Origin: Takakia lepidozioides | Lineage: Eukaryota; Streptophyta; Takakiopsida; Takakiales; Takakiaceae | Length of the DNA stretch: 64,000 nt | Reading direction: 5' to 3' | NCBI GenBank assembly: GCA_030704615.1 | Contig: CM060731.1 | Span: 78,968,756 to 79,032,755 of the forward strand | In this document: positions 12,735 through 23,105 of the stretch, piece by piece | Numbering within the stretch: position 1 is the first letter of the stretch | Layout of the letters: each line of letters opens with the position of its first letter | Translations under genes and position numbers: made by a program | The notes under the pieces: generated by a model | The model's database searches: none | Told to the model about the DNA's origin: nothing | Seen by the model: the letters and a program-made list of their open reading frames with translations, nothing else

Positions 12735-15716
12735 TCACCAGTAATCCCCACAAGAACAAAATCCATCTTCAAAGCTGTGAAAGCGGTTGGCATCCCGCAC
12801 CACAATTTGCCGCCCAACAATCTTCGAGATGAATTTGGTGTACGAGTGACAGTCACCACATACCCGCAGGTTCTTGATGATGCGGATAGGCACTCCAGGG
12901 GACGTGTTGATGAGCCCAAAAGCAATGGCCAGCTTTTCACTGTGATAGCAAAGAGAAATTTCCTTTTGCTCCTCTATACTACTCAGTACAAAGCCAGTAT
13001 CAGGTACATACCCAACCTTCTTCATCTGCTCAGACAATCTCTTGAGCTCAGCATGGATTTCCTCAATTTGTGGATGCAATTTGTCTTCTGGAGTGAATGT
13101 ATGCACCTGGTTGTCAAGCTCAATGCAGCTAAGCCCTGTCTCCTTTATGACACCTCTGTCCTCCATCATCTTTCTAACCTTTGCTTTTTTGTCCCACCTA
13201 CCAGCCGCAACATAGATGTTAGATAGTAAAACATATGTTGCGGGATCCTGAGGATCCAAGTTGACAAGGATTTCTGCTGCTCGTTCTGCAACCTCCACAT
13301 TGCCATGAATTCTGCAGGTACCAAGCAAGGCCCCCCACACCGAAGCATCTGGTTCGATTGGCATTTTGTTTATGAAGTCTTCTGCCTCGACCAATTGGCC
13401 TGCACGGCCAAGAAGGTCTACCATGCAACCAAAGTGCTTGACGGTAGGAGTGAGGCCATGATCTCGACTCATGGACTCAAAGTAGTGATGACCTTCATCC
13501 ACTAAGCCCACATGGCCACATGCAGAGAGAAGAGATATAAAGGTGATACCATCGGGTTTCCAGCCTTCCCATTGCATTTGGTCAAATACTTGAAGGGCCT
13601 CCCTACCACACGCATGCTGCGCGTATCCAGTGATCATTGCACTCCATGAGACCACATCTCGTTTATCCATTTTGTCGAACACTTGCTGCGCATCCTTCAT
13701 ACTCCCACATCTGGAGTACATGTCAGCAAGAGCAGTCTCCAAATTAACATGTGACACAATCCCAGCTTCAATAATGTCGTCATGAATCTCTTTGCCCTTC
13801 TGCAGGGCTCCTAGGCTGGCACACACATTGAGCACACAGGTGAATGTGACACTGTTGGGTGGCACCCTTTCTTGTTGCATATGCTTGTAGATCTCTAAAG
13901 CCTCCTTTCCAAACCCCTGCTGAGCATACCCTGCAATCATGGTATTCCATGAAACGACATTTCGTTGAGCCATATTGCTGAACACTTGATGGGCATCCTT
14001 CAAGCCCCCACATTTGGCATACATGTCCACGAGGGCATTCTCCAGAGTGATATCTGGGGCAATGCCAGCTTTGATGATGTCAGCATGAACCTCTTTGCCC
14101 TTCTGTAGGGATCCTAGGCTTGAACATGCATTTAGAACACAAATGAAAGAGACTCTGTCTGATGTCACCCCCTCCCCTTGCATTTTCTCATGGATCTCCA
14201 AAGCCTCCCTACCACACCCATCCAGGGCATATCCTGTGATCATTGCACTCCATGAGATCACATCTCGTCTAACCATGCTGTCCAACACCCGCCTCGCATC
14301 CTTCATATTCCTGCATTTCGCGTACATGTCAACAAGGGCATTCTCCAAAACGATATCTGGAGCAATCCCAGCTCTGATAATGTCAGCATGAACCTCTTTT
14401 CCCTTGTCCAAAGCTCCTGCGTGGGCACACGCATTGAGAACGCAGGTGAAAGTGATCCTGTTGGGTGTCACCCTTTCCTGTTGCATTTGCTCATAAATCT
14501 TCAAAGCTTCCCTACCACACCCATGCTGAGCATATCCTGCGATCATTGCACTCCATGAGACCACGTCTCGCTTAGCCATACTATCCAAGACTTGATTCGC
14601 ATCATTCAGGCTCCCGCATTTGGCATACATGTCGACCAGGGCATTCTCCAGAATGATATCCGGTGCAATTCCACTTTTGATTATGTCAGCATGGACCTCT
14701 TTGCCCTTTATCAGGACTCCTAGACTGGCACACGCCTTGAGAACGCAAATGAAAGTGACCCTGTTCGGCTTTACCCCTTGCTTTCGCATCTGCTCATAGA
14801 TCTGGCAGGCCTGCATACCGTACCCAAGCTGGGCGTATCCTGCGATCATGGCGTTCCATGAGACCACATTCCGTTCTGCCATACTGTCAAACACTTGACG
14901 TGCATCTTTTATGCTCCCGCATTTGGCATACATGTCAGTAAGAGCAGTCTCCAGAATGACATGCGGAGCAATTCCAGCTTTGATGATGTTAGCATGGACC
15001 TCTTTGCCCTTTTCCAGAGCTCTAAGGCGGGCACACGCATTGAGAATGCAAATGAATGTGACCTTTTGGGGCGTCACTCCTTCCTGTTGCATTTTATCGT
15101 AAACCTTGAGGGCCTCCCTGCCACACCCATGCTTCGCATATCCTGCTATCAATATATTCCATGTATACATATCTCGTTCAGGCATTTTGTCAAACACTTG
15201 GCGCGCATTCACCATGCTCCCACACTTGGCATACATGTTGACAAGGGTGTTGAGGAGTAATATGCTTGGCTTTAATCCACTTTGGATGATGTGAGCGTGC
15301 ACCTCCTTCCCCTCTGCTAGACCTTTCCTAGTAATGCACTCCTGCAAGAGACAAACATAAGCGCTCGAGTCTGCAAGGAGACCACCTTGGTTCAAAATGC
15401 GCAGTGCCTCTCTCAGTCCTCCTGCCTTACATAGGGTCCTAAAATCCCCACAACTGACAGGAGTATTCAATCTGATTCCCTCTCTCGGTCCTCGTTCAAA
15501 AGTGGTGGTGATGGTGGGTGTGGTACTTAAGCCTCCAGTCTGATGCCCAACAACCAACTGTGCCGGATTCAACACTGTCATCCTGCATGATTCACGCTCT
15601 TTGTCACCCACATTTACACTCAAACCCACATAGGAATATACCTCAAGGCTCCTAGACTCTCCCAAGAAAGATCTCTTCATGAACACAGGCTTTTGACAGT
15701 GGAGCAGGACCACCAC
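12735..15716 (-). CDS. PLS-class PPR protein with DYW deaminase domain (organellar RNA editing factor)
   Basis: This intact frame of 993 codons ends in DYW. PPR units run from about residue 91 to 790 in P-L-S triplets of about 101 residues ([33 protein letters not shown]). The E/E+ region covers about 760-895 and the DYW domain the last 95 residues. It has the deaminase signature H925-S-E927 with C953-x2-C956, a second metal pair C987-x-C989, and the PG-box segment [17 protein letters not shown]. Family knowledge: such proteins bind organellar transcripts sequence-specifically and convert C to U. The first 45 codons may be intronic. A GTTTGT donor at 15775 and a TCATGCAG acceptor ending at 15583 would join an upstream exon (15776-15876) in frame to Met46 (codon at 15581). 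The same acceptor is conserved in the left pseudogene. With that start the N-terminus is [15 protein letters not shown]. Confidence 0.93.
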   Translation of the reverse strand: MVVLLHCQKPVFMKRSFLGESRSLEVYSYVGLSVNVGDKERESCRMTVLNPAQLVVGHQTGGLSTTPTITTTFERGPREGIRLNTPVSCGDFRTLCKAGGLREALRILNQGGLLADSSAYVCLLQECITRKGLAEGKEVHAHIIQSGLKPSILLLNTLVNMYAKCGSMVNARQVFDKMPERDMYTWNILIAGYAKHGCGREALKVYDKMQQEGVTPQKVTFICILNACARLRALEKGKEVHANIIKAGIAPHVILETALTDMYAKCGSIKDARQVFDSMAERNVVSWNAMIAGYAQLGYGMQACQIYEQMRKQGVKPNRVTFICVLKACASLGVLIKGKEVHADIIKSGIAPDIILENALVDMYAKCGSLNDANQVLDSMAKRDVVSWSAMIAGYAQHGCGREALKIYEQMQQERVTPNRITFTCVLNACAHAGALDKGKEVHADIIRAGIAPDIVLENALVDMYAKCRNMKDARRVLDSMVRRDVISWSAMITGYALDGCGREALEIHEKMQGEGVTSDRVSFICVLNACSSLGSLQKGKEVHADIIKAGIAPDITLENALVDMYAKCGGLKDAHQVFSNMAQRNVVSWNTMIAGYAQQGFGKEALEIYKHMQQERVPPNSVTFTCVLNVCASLGALQKGKEIHDDIIEAGIVSHVNLETALADMYSRCGSMKDAQQVFDKMDKRDVVSWSAMITGYAQHACGREALQVFDQMQWEGWKPDGITFISLLSACGHVGLVDEGHHYFESMSRDHGLTPTVKHFGCMVDLLGRAGQLVEAEDFINKMPIEPDASVWGALLGTCRIHGNVEVAERAAEILVNLDPQDPATYVLLSNIYVAAGRWDKKAKVRKMMEDRGVIKETGLSCIELDNQVHTFTPEDKLHPQIEEIHAELKRLSEQMKKVGYVPDTGFVLSSIEEQKEISLCYHSEKLAIAFGLINTSPGVPIRIIKNLRVCGDCHSYTKFISKIVGRQIVVRDANRFHSFEDGFCSCGDYW

Positions 15717-15753
15717 ATCAGGAAAACTGTCCCAATTGTTCCAGTGGGAACTC

Positions 15754-15876
15754 TCAAATCATCACCAAAACAAACCTGTAATGTTCTCGGGTTGGAGCTC
15801 CATGGTTTACATTGGCATTAGAGACTTCTGTTCGGCCTTGCATCATAGAATCTTCGCTTCGCAATAGAAGTTCCAT
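15754..15876 (-). CDS. Probable first exon of the 993-codon PPR-DYW gene
   Basis: A 40-codon open frame starts with [18 protein letters not shown] and continues to TREHYR, where a GTTTGT donor (from 15775 downward) can splice to the acceptor at 15583. The peptide aligns with the tail of the PDF exon in the left locus (MIQGR...GASSQEYSG), so it is homologous sequence and not a chance frame. Immediately upstream (about 15880-15935) the region homologous to the PDF motif contains a TAG in frame. The PDF motif of this locus is therefore dead or excluded, and the protein would begin just after it. If the intron is not used, this is simply 5' UTR. Confidence 0.5.
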   Translation of the reverse strand: MELLLRSEDSMMQGRTEVSNANVNHGAPTREHYRFVLVMI

Positions 15877-16254
15877 CCTCTTATCTTGCTTACATGGTCT
15901 CTTTGTGCAATCGATAGGCTACCAAATACTGTCGTCACAACATCGACATCTTTTTGTGGGCGAAAAAAAAACTCTATTTTATAATCATCAGCTCAATGGA
16001 ACTGTGGAGTTTCGCAAACTGCAACTAGAGAAAAGACGGCAGAGAGAGAGAGAGAGAGAGAGCTCTTGGTGCCAGTCCAATGTGTGAAGGACAGTGCGTA
16101 GGAACCGTCAGTTTACTGTACGAAGATCTGACATAACAAGGCTCAGGACAGCGTCAAACCTACGTACTAGAATGCAGCACCGCAGGTTGCAAAAGGCCGA
16201 GACGCGGTTGCAAAAGTTCGAGATGGAGCAGCCAGGCCAGCAAGAACAAGATGC
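15877..16254. promoter_or_regulatory. Divergent 5' region between two head-to-head PPR genes, with a (GA)n tract
   Basis: About 380 bp separate the 5' ends of the minus-strand and plus-strand PPR genes. A perfect (AG) repeat of about 22 nt lies at 16041-16062, of the kind bound by plant GAGA-binding (BBR/BPC) factors. No TATA box could be assigned with confidence. An alternative plus-strand frame from 16094 with an Arg-rich start (MRRNRQFTVRRSD) overlaps the start of the large PPR frame in another phase. Shared promoter activity is inferred from geometry only. Confidence 0.35.
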
Positions 16255-19200
16255 ATGGCACGCCGGGCATCCTCCACATGCTCCACTGCCAGCTCGGGGT
16301 GCCCTCTCAAGCATTCCCGAAGATACGCTGCTTGCAGGATTGACCCTGTTGGTAGAGCTAACGCGAATAGGTGTGGGCTCTACACTCTGTTCGCGACCTT
16401 TGTGCATTTTTCGAACAACATTGCATTGAGATTCGCTTCAAATACTTTCAAGCCGATTGCCGTGCAGTGGGCAATAGTAGAGGAGGACCAAGTTCATGGA
16501 CAGGGGGGTAATAAGCAAGGAGCCCGCATAAGCAAGTATGCAAAATGCCAAAATACAGAGCCTTCCAACGTACATTTTGCACACCCCAGTCACTGGCGGG
16601 ACAATGGAGGAAGAAAGATGCATCCCAGAAGAGCAGATTTCAGGTACATCCAGGAACCATGGATTGAGAGCTACAAGAAACATGCGTGGGTGGATGGTGA
16701 ATTGGAGAAGCTTGATGCAGCTAGGGCCAAATATGCAAAAACTGGAAGTACAGACAAGGAGAAGCTGTGGAACGAATACTTTTCGAACCACAGTCAAGGG
16801 TGGGAAAGTTGGGGCCAAAAGATCCATCCTAGAGAACCAGATTTCAAGCACCAGAGTACCAGCGAGGGGCTATGCACGGATAGTTACATAGGTAGGGCTA
16901 AATATCCAAAAACTGAAAATAGAGTCGAACAGAAGCTTTCAAAGGAGTATTTCTCAAACCTCACTCAACGGGGGCACAATCAAGACAGCAAGATGCTTTC
17001 TAGAGGAGCTTGCTTCAAGCACAAGAGTACCACTGAGAGGTTATGGATGGTAAGCTACAAGAAACCTCTACAGCTATATGGTGAATTGGAGAAACTACTC
17101 AATGCAGCCAGGGTGGACCATCCAAACTTTGTAGATAGAGATGATTATGATCTTCCAAAGGATTATTTGTCAAAGCCTGTCCAATTGTGGGACAGTCGAG
17201 CCAGAAAGATCCATCCTAGAGGGCCAGATTTGATGCACAAGACTACCAACAAGGGGCTATGGATTGATAGCAACAAGAAACCTCTGTTAATAGATGGTCA
17301 AGCAAAAGCAGTAGTGGCACAATTGTGTGTGTCAGGAACCCCCACCATGACAACCTCTTTTGAAATCTGTGGGTACTTCAGGACACTATCAAAGGCAGGA
17401 CAATTGAAAAGGGCGTTGCAGATTTTAAATCAAGGAGGCATCTTGGCAGACTCCAAAACTTATGCCTATCTCTTGCAGGAGTGCATCAAGATGAGAAGCC
17501 TAGCAGAGGGAAAGCAGGTGCATGCCCACATTATCCGAACTGGATTCAAACCAGACATCTTTCTACATAATGCCCTCGTCAACATGCATGCCAAGTGTGG
17601 GAGCATTGTGGATGCACGCCTAGTGTTTGACAAAATGCCTGAACGAAGTTTGATTACGTGGAATACAATGATAGCAGGATATGCAAAGCAGGGATACTGT
17701 AGGGAGGCCTTCGAGACCTATGAGCAAATGATGCGGGAAGGGGTGACACCCAACCAGGTCACATTCATTTGTATTCTCAAGGCATGTGCCAGTCTAGCAG
17801 CACTGGAAAAGGGCAAAGAGGTCCATGCTGACATCATGGACTTTGGAATTGTGCCAAATATCACCTTGGAGACTACCCTCGTGGACATGTATGCCAAATG
17901 CGGGAGCATAGTTGATGCAAAGGGAGTTTTCAACAACATGGCTGAACGAAATGTGGTATCATGGAATGCGATGATCACAGGATATGCCCAGCAGGGGCGT
18001 GGGATGGAAGCTTTGGAGACCTATGAACAAATGATGCTGGAAGGGGTGAAGCCCAACCAGGTCACATTTGTTTGCGTTTGCAATGCCTGTGCCAGCCTGG
18101 CAGCCCTGCAAAAAGGCAAAGAGGTCCATGCTGACATCTGGAAAACTGGAATCATATCAGATATTATTCTGGACAATACCCTTGTAGACATGTATGCCAA
18201 ATGTGGGAGCATCGAGGATGCAAAGGGTGTATTTGACAACATGGCTAAACGAAATGTGGTCTCGTGGAATGCAATGATTACAGGATATACCCAGTGTGGG
18301 TGTGGGACAGAGGCCTTGGGGACCTATGAGCAGATGAAGCGGGAAGGGATGACACCTGACCAGGTCACATTCGTCTGCGTTCTCAAGGCATGTGCCAGCC
18401 TGGGGGACCAGGAAAAGGGAAAAGGCATCCATGCTGACCTCATGAAAGCTGGGATTGTGCCAGATATCATCTTGGACACAGCTCTCATGGACATGTATGG
18501 CAAATGTGGGAGCATAGAGGATGCAAAGACAGTGTTTGAGAACATGGCTGAACGAAATGTGGTCTCGTGGAATGCAATGATCAGAGGCTATACCCAGCAT
18601 GGTGATGGGATGGTTGCTCTGGAGACCTATCAGCAAATGATGCAGGAAGGGGTGAAGCCCAACCAGGTCACATTCGTTTGTGTTTGCAATGCGTGTGCCA
18701 GCCTGGCAGCCCTGGAAAAGGGCAAAAAGGTGCATGCTGACATTTTGAAAGCTGGAATTGTACCAGATACTATTCTGGACAACAGCCTTGTGGACATGTA
18801 TGCCAAATGCGGGAGCATTGAGGATGCAAAGAGAGTGTTCGAATACATGGCTGAACGAGATGTGGTATCATGGAATGCGATGATCACAGGATATGCTCAG
18901 CGTGGGTGTGGGGTTAAGGCTTTAGCGACCTATGAGCAAATGAAGCGGGAAGGGGTGGAGCCCGACCAGGTCACATTCGTTTCTGTTTGCAATGCATGTG
19001 CCAGCCTGGCAGCTCTGGTGAAGGGCAAAGCTGTCCACATGGACATCATGAAATCTGGAATTGTACCCAATAACATCCTGGAAAATACCCTTGTGGACAT
19101 GTATGGCAAATGTGGGAGCATTGAGGATGCAAAGGGAGTGTTTGACAATATAGTTGAGCGAGATGTGGTCTCATGGAATGCCATGATTGCGGGATATGCC

Positions 19201-20391
19201 CAGCATGGGTCTGGCCTGGAGGCTTTGGAGACCTATGAGCAAATGATGCAGGAAGGGGTGAAGCCTAACCAGGTCACATTTGTTTGCATTTGCATCGCAT
19301 GTGCCAGCCTGGCAGCACTGGAAAAGGGCAAGGACATCCATGCTGACCTTATGAAAGCTGGAATTGTGCCAAATATCATCTTGGACACTGCCCTAGTGGA
19401 CATGTATGCCAAATGCGGGAGCATCGATGATGCAAAGGGAGTGTTTGACAATATGGCTGAACGAAATGTGGTGTCATGGAATGCGATGATCGCAGGACAT
19501 ACCCAGCATGGTGGTCATAGGAAGGCCCTGCAACTATTTGAAGAAATGCAAAAGGTAGGCTTGAAGCCAGACCGTATCAGTTTTATATGTGTGCTCTCTG
19601 CATGTAGCCATGGTGGCCTAGTGGATGAAGGCAGACACTACTTTGATTCCCTGAGTGACTATCATGGCCTCACTCCTACCACGGAGCACTTTGGCTGCAT
19701 GGTGGACCTTCTTGGCCGTGCGGGGCAATTGGATGAGGCAGAAGACTTCCTGAACAAAATTCCAATCAAGCCAAATGCTGGGGTGTGGAAAGCCTTGCTT
19801 GGTGCCTGCAGAATTCATGGCCATGTGGAGGTGGCAGAACGTGCAGCAAAATCTATCCTCAAGTGGGATCGACAGGACGCCGCAGCGTATGTGTTGCTAT
19901 CAAACATATACGCTGCAGCTGGCAGGTGGGATGATACTGCAAAGGTGAGAAAAATGATGAAGGTCAGAGGTGTCAGAAAGGAGCCAGGTCGCAGCTGCAT
20001 TGAGGTTGGCAATGGGGTTCACACCTTCATGGTAGATGACAAATTGCATCCACAAATTGAGGAAATCCATGGTGAGCTGAGAAGATTGTCTGGGCAGATG
20101 AAGGAGGTAGGGTATTTGCCTGACACACGCTTTGCGTTGCACAATATGGAGGGGGAGCAAAAGGTATTCTCTCTGTGCCACCACAGTGAGAAGCTGGCCA
20201 TTGCTTTTGGGCTGATCAGCACAGCCCCTGGGATGCCTCTCCGTGTCATCAAGAACCTTCGGGTGTGTGGTGACTGCCACACTGCCACCAAGTTTATCTC
20301 AAAGCTTGTGGGCCGAGCAATAGTCGTACGGGATGCAAACCGCTTTCACCACTTCGAAGATGGGATCTGTTCTTGTGGGGAGTACTGGTGA
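16255..20391 (+). CDS. Chimeric PDF-motif / PLS-class PPR / DYW protein
   Basis: This is a single uninterrupted frame of 1378 codons. Residues 1-50 are rich in Ser, Arg and Cys with no acidic residue before Asp30 (MARRASSTCSTASSG), which suggests an organellar targeting peptide. Residues about 107-345 hold four degenerate copies of the OSB-type PDF motif. Their cores read HFAHPSHWRDN/ADFRYI, YFSNHSQGWES/PDFKHQ, YFSNLTQRGHN/ACFKHK and YLSKPVQLWDS/PDLMHK. Residues about 371-1180 are PLS-class PPR repeats arranged as nearly identical 101-residue triplets. An E/E+ region (about 1140-1280) and a DYW domain follow, with H1310-S-E1312, C1338-x2-C1341, C1372-x-C1374 and terminal EYW. The PPR-DYW part predicts C-to-U editing of organellar RNA. 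The PDF part resembles ssDNA-binding proteins, but whether the degenerate copies bind nucleic acid is unknown. The introns that split the homologous regions of the neighbours are absent here. The start could lie downstream of 16255. Confidence 0.9.
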   Translation: MARRASSTCSTASSGCPLKHSRRYAACRIDPVGRANANRCGLYTLFATFVHFSNNIALRFASNTFKPIAVQWAIVEEDQVHGQGGNKQGARISKYAKCQNTEPSNVHFAHPSHWRDNGGRKMHPRRADFRYIQEPWIESYKKHAWVDGELEKLDAARAKYAKTGSTDKEKLWNEYFSNHSQGWESWGQKIHPREPDFKHQSTSEGLCTDSYIGRAKYPKTENRVEQKLSKEYFSNLTQRGHNQDSKMLSRGACFKHKSTTERLWMVSYKKPLQLYGELEKLLNAARVDHPNFVDRDDYDLPKDYLSKPVQLWDSRARKIHPRGPDLMHKTTNKGLWIDSNKKPLLIDGQAKAVVAQLCVSGTPTMTTSFEICGYFRTLSKAGQLKRALQILNQGGILADSKTYAYLLQECIKMRSLAEGKQVHAHIIRTGFKPDIFLHNALVNMHAKCGSIVDARLVFDKMPERSLITWNTMIAGYAKQGYCREAFETYEQMMREGVTPNQVTFICILKACASLAALEKGKEVHADIMDFGIVPNITLETTLVDMYAKCGSIVDAKGVFNNMAERNVVSWNAMITGYAQQGRGMEALETYEQMMLEGVKPNQVTFVCVCNACASLAALQKGKEVHADIWKTGIISDIILDNTLVDMYAKCGSIEDAKGVFDNMAKRNVVSWNAMITGYTQCGCGTEALGTYEQMKREGMTPDQVTFVCVLKACASLGDQEKGKGIHADLMKAGIVPDIILDTALMDMYGKCGSIEDAKTVFENMAERNVVSWNAMIRGYTQHGDGMVALETYQQMMQEGVKPNQVTFVCVCNACASLAALEKGKKVHADILKAGIVPDTILDNSLVDMYAKCGSIEDAKRVFEYMAERDVVSWNAMITGYAQRGCGVKALATYEQMKREGVEPDQVTFVSVCNACASLAALVKGKAVHMDIMKSGIVPNNILENTLVDMYGKCGSIEDAKGVFDNIVERDVVSWNAMIAGYAQHGSGLEALETYEQMMQEGVKPNQVTFVCICIACASLAALEKGKDIHADLMKAGIVPNIILDTALVDMYAKCGSIDDAKGVFDNMAERNVVSWNAMIAGHTQHGGHRKALQLFEEMQKVGLKPDRISFICVLSACSHGGLVDEGRHYFDSLSDYHGLTPTTEHFGCMVDLLGRAGQLDEAEDFLNKIPIKPNAGVWKALLGACRIHGHVEVAERAAKSILKWDRQDAAAYVLLSNIYAAAGRWDDTAKVRKMMKVRGVRKEPGRSCIEVGNGVHTFMVDDKLHPQIEEIHGELRRLSGQMKEVGYLPDTRFALHNMEGEQKVFSLCHHSEKLAIAFGLISTAPGMPLRVIKNLRVCGDCHTATKFISKLVGRAIVVRDANRFHHFEDGICSCGEYW

Positions 20392-22236
20392 AACAATGAG
20401 TTTCTTCTAAGGTTCACTCTCCAAATCTCTGCAGCTGCTCGGTTCGTTCACAAATTCGTTTCCTCTTTGCTCAAAGGTAGACTCCCTGACTTTAAATTTC
20501 AGTCTATTGCTGGCCATTCACTTCATCCTTAAGGTCCTCACCCCTGGAAACAGATTCAGGGAGGTTTTATGCCTAACTTCATTTTCTTCAGACATTCTAT
20601 GTGCTTGCAACATGAACTTAATTACTTCAGCCGCCAACTTAGCTTCATCTAGCAGAGTTCTTCCTGCCTAATATTCAAAATCTCCTCTACCCTTTTCCGC
20701 CAGCATATTGTAAGAATTTACTGTGGTTTCCGAACTCCATGCTAAGCAACCAAACCTTACGTACAAGGTTAGGAGAAGAAATCATGAGACATTTCGCCGT
20801 AGCCTTATGGCAGTAGACCCTGAGAGACAGATAGACAGACAGACAGAGTTCTTACATTTCTGCACCGACGGGGTGCTGGGCAAGTGTTCTGTGCAGGGGT
20901 GCTCGTGGCATGTTCTACACCCTGGGAAGACAGGTATGTGTATCATTTGCTATACCCTGATTTCATATTAATTTTTATGTTATCACCCCTCCAAGTATTT
21001 TGTGACTTAGAGACCTGTCTAACTACTGAAGCTCATATTAGTCCCTCTTTGTTCTCACACAGCCCATCCCCAATGCTACTTCTGTCCTCACATCTTCATC
21101 TCTCCGCTCGAACTAGCTGGTACGAGAAAGAAATGCTGCATATCTATGTTGACTAGGTTTCACTCTATTGAGTTGATCGACCTGTTGTTGCTTTTTGAAT
21201 GGAGGTTGTATACATTCAGTACTTGTTTATTTATCATGCGAGCACCTAAGGAAGCACGGAAGCTCCCAGTGAAGCATCTCCTGATGTAGGCCTTTTTGGT
21301 TGTAAGGTTGTGAAGTTGGGGTAAGGCCATGTTTATATGAAATGTTCTGGCCATAGATCTCATGCCCAATTGGAAGGCAGGAGAGGGGAAGGGGGGGAAG
21401 GGTATATGTCTCACATAATGATGAGTATATTCGAATAAAAGGATGATGACTCGCATAGTCATTGTTTCACTCTTTGAGTTTTTACAAGTAAATCACTCTC
21501 GATACTCGTAACCAATTTCAAGCCACTAGGTCTGTTTGCCAGTGTCTATCTGTTACTACCATGTCATATTTGTTTGAACTGGCTACAGATACAAGAAGCA
21601 ATGTGCTGCTTGAGTTGAAGATTAAACAGATAATCTCTCATGCTATCTATTGAAAATTATGGTATAAACTGGCTGAGAAGTGAGACAGCGTGTGCTTGAG
21701 CCTGCTGAGGGGGAGGGGTGCTCTAAAAACGCACAATTGGTAAGAGGAGAGGTGTGAGCAACCAGCACTACCTAGAGCTTTGCCCTTCCGTTGTTGAGCT
21801 GCTACCGTCAGCCGAACCAAGTTACATTCACCCACACAAAAGTGCCCAAGTGAAAGTTGACCTTCTCAAAGAACCCATCTACATCTCTCTCTTGCATCCT
21901 ACCATCACCCCAAGCTAATAATCAAGAAACCCCTTTCTCCTAAGAAGATGACAAGCTGTGGGTGTACTACCATGGGCACTACCATGGGGTTCTGTACGGC
22001 CTGGACACAGGTCTCTCAGAAATGCTTTGGACATAAAGGTGCTTTGCATTGGACGTAAGGGCTCCGCCGGTCCCGAGGCCGTCCCATGTTTCTGACAGCC
22101 ATCGTGGTGTGAAATCCATAACCCTAAACCTACAGGTCTCTCCGTTTCGTGCTGCAACTCTCTTTGCGCTGCGGGCTACGACTGCTTGCGCCCTCTCTAC
22201 TCTTGGCGTTTGCCGAGCCTCTGCAATCCAGCCATC
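20392..22236. other. No gene recognised
   Basis: The region contains the presumed 3' UTR of the chimeric PPR gene and the 5' flank of the ribosomal protein fragment. A frame at 20723-20971 (plus) has a cysteine-containing segment (FCTDGVLGKCSVQGCSWHV) that vaguely recalls MULE-associated zinc fingers, but it is too short to call. Confidence 0.35.
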
Positions 22237-22704
22237 ATGGGTCGTATGCACAGTGGCGGATGAGCTCTAGCTTCTGCTGGCAAACTTGCGTGCGTGTTTC
22301 TGTAATTTGTTGATCCGTGGACGTAGGGTGAATGTCTGTTGTGTTAAGCAGTTGCTTTGTCTGATATGCAGGAAGGGTATGTCCTCATCGGCCCTGCCAT
22401 ACAAGAGAACTCCCCCCGGCTGGCTGAAGATCACATCCCAGGAGGTGGGTCACTCGTGAGATTTCGTTCTCTTCTCATGGCTGTGTATTTGGTGTGGCGG
22501 TGACGTTTGGGTGTTGTACTAGTGTGTTTACAATCTGTTTCTGTGTGGGTGTTTCGATATGTAGGGTTGAGGACCATATTTGCAAGCTGGCAAAGAAGGG
22601 TCTGACGCCATCACAGATTGGTGTAATTTTGAGGGACTCTCATGGCATTGCGCAAGTTAACAGCGTGACGGGGAGCAAGGTCCTCCGCATTTTCAAGGGC
22701 CATG
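22237..22704 (+). pseudogene. RPS13: Truncated cytosolic ribosomal protein uS15 (RPS13) gene, exons 1-3
   Basis: Three exon pieces match plant 40S protein S13/uS15. Exon 1 (22237-22259) encodes MGRMHSG. Exon 2 (22372-22444) encodes [19 protein letters not shown] and ITSQE. Exon 3 (from 22565 or 22566 to 22704) encodes [46 protein letters not shown] and ends before GTAGCT. Defects are visible. The exon 1 donor reads GG|ATGAGC where GG|GTGAGC is expected. The exon 2 to exon 3 junction is out of phase by one base. The fourth exon, normally LAPEIPEDLY onward with the C-terminal half, is not found in the next kilobase. uS15 is a small-subunit protein of the 80S ribosome. The conserved residues suggest recent decay, or an assembly or retention artefact. 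Confidence 0.8.
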
Positions 22705-22883
22705 GTAGCTCTTAACCCTACCACTTAAACACTACATTGCAATCTTTTGGCAAGTGACAATTTTAAGAGGTGAAAAGTCAGTCGGAGCCATCAAAGTTCT
22801 CCCATCCTATGTGTAGTGTAAAAGGTGTTCCCTTGGCTCGTCTGTCTCATTCTCATTCTCGAGTTTTTCTCTCGTCTTAGCGT

Positions 22884-23105
22884 ATGGAACGCATAGTCAC
22901 GATGGAGCACATTAAGCATTCCAAACTTGAAGAAGGCATGGCTTTCCTTGGAGCGATTAAAGCAGACATCGGGGTGGAGGGGTTCACAGAGATGGTGCAC
23001 AAGTTGGTGCTTCTTCAATTCGGAGAAGCAGGCGAGGTTTCGGATGTTGTGAGAACAGCTGAAGACCTGTTGAAGAAGTCGCCCGTCCTTCCGACAGTTC
23101 CATGA
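22884..23105 (+). CDS. Unrecognised short open frame downstream of the RPS13 fragment
   Basis: The 73-codon frame starts at an ATG just after a TTCTCTCGTCTTAG acceptor-like sequence (MERIVTMEHIKHSKLEEGM) and ends KKSPVLPTVP. The peptide is amphipathic, helix-prone and rich in charged residues. It does not resemble the missing C-terminal exon of uS15. It could be an exon of an unknown gene or chance. Confidence 0.2.
   Translation: MERIVTMEHIKHSKLEEGMAFLGAIKADIGVEGFTEMVHKLVLLQFGEAGEVSDVVRTAEDLLKKSPVLPTVP

Noticed and set aside
22884-23105. Missing C-terminal exon of RPS13
   Set aside because: The peptide does not contain the conserved uS15 C-terminal motifs such as LAPEIPEDLY or ESRIHRLARYY.
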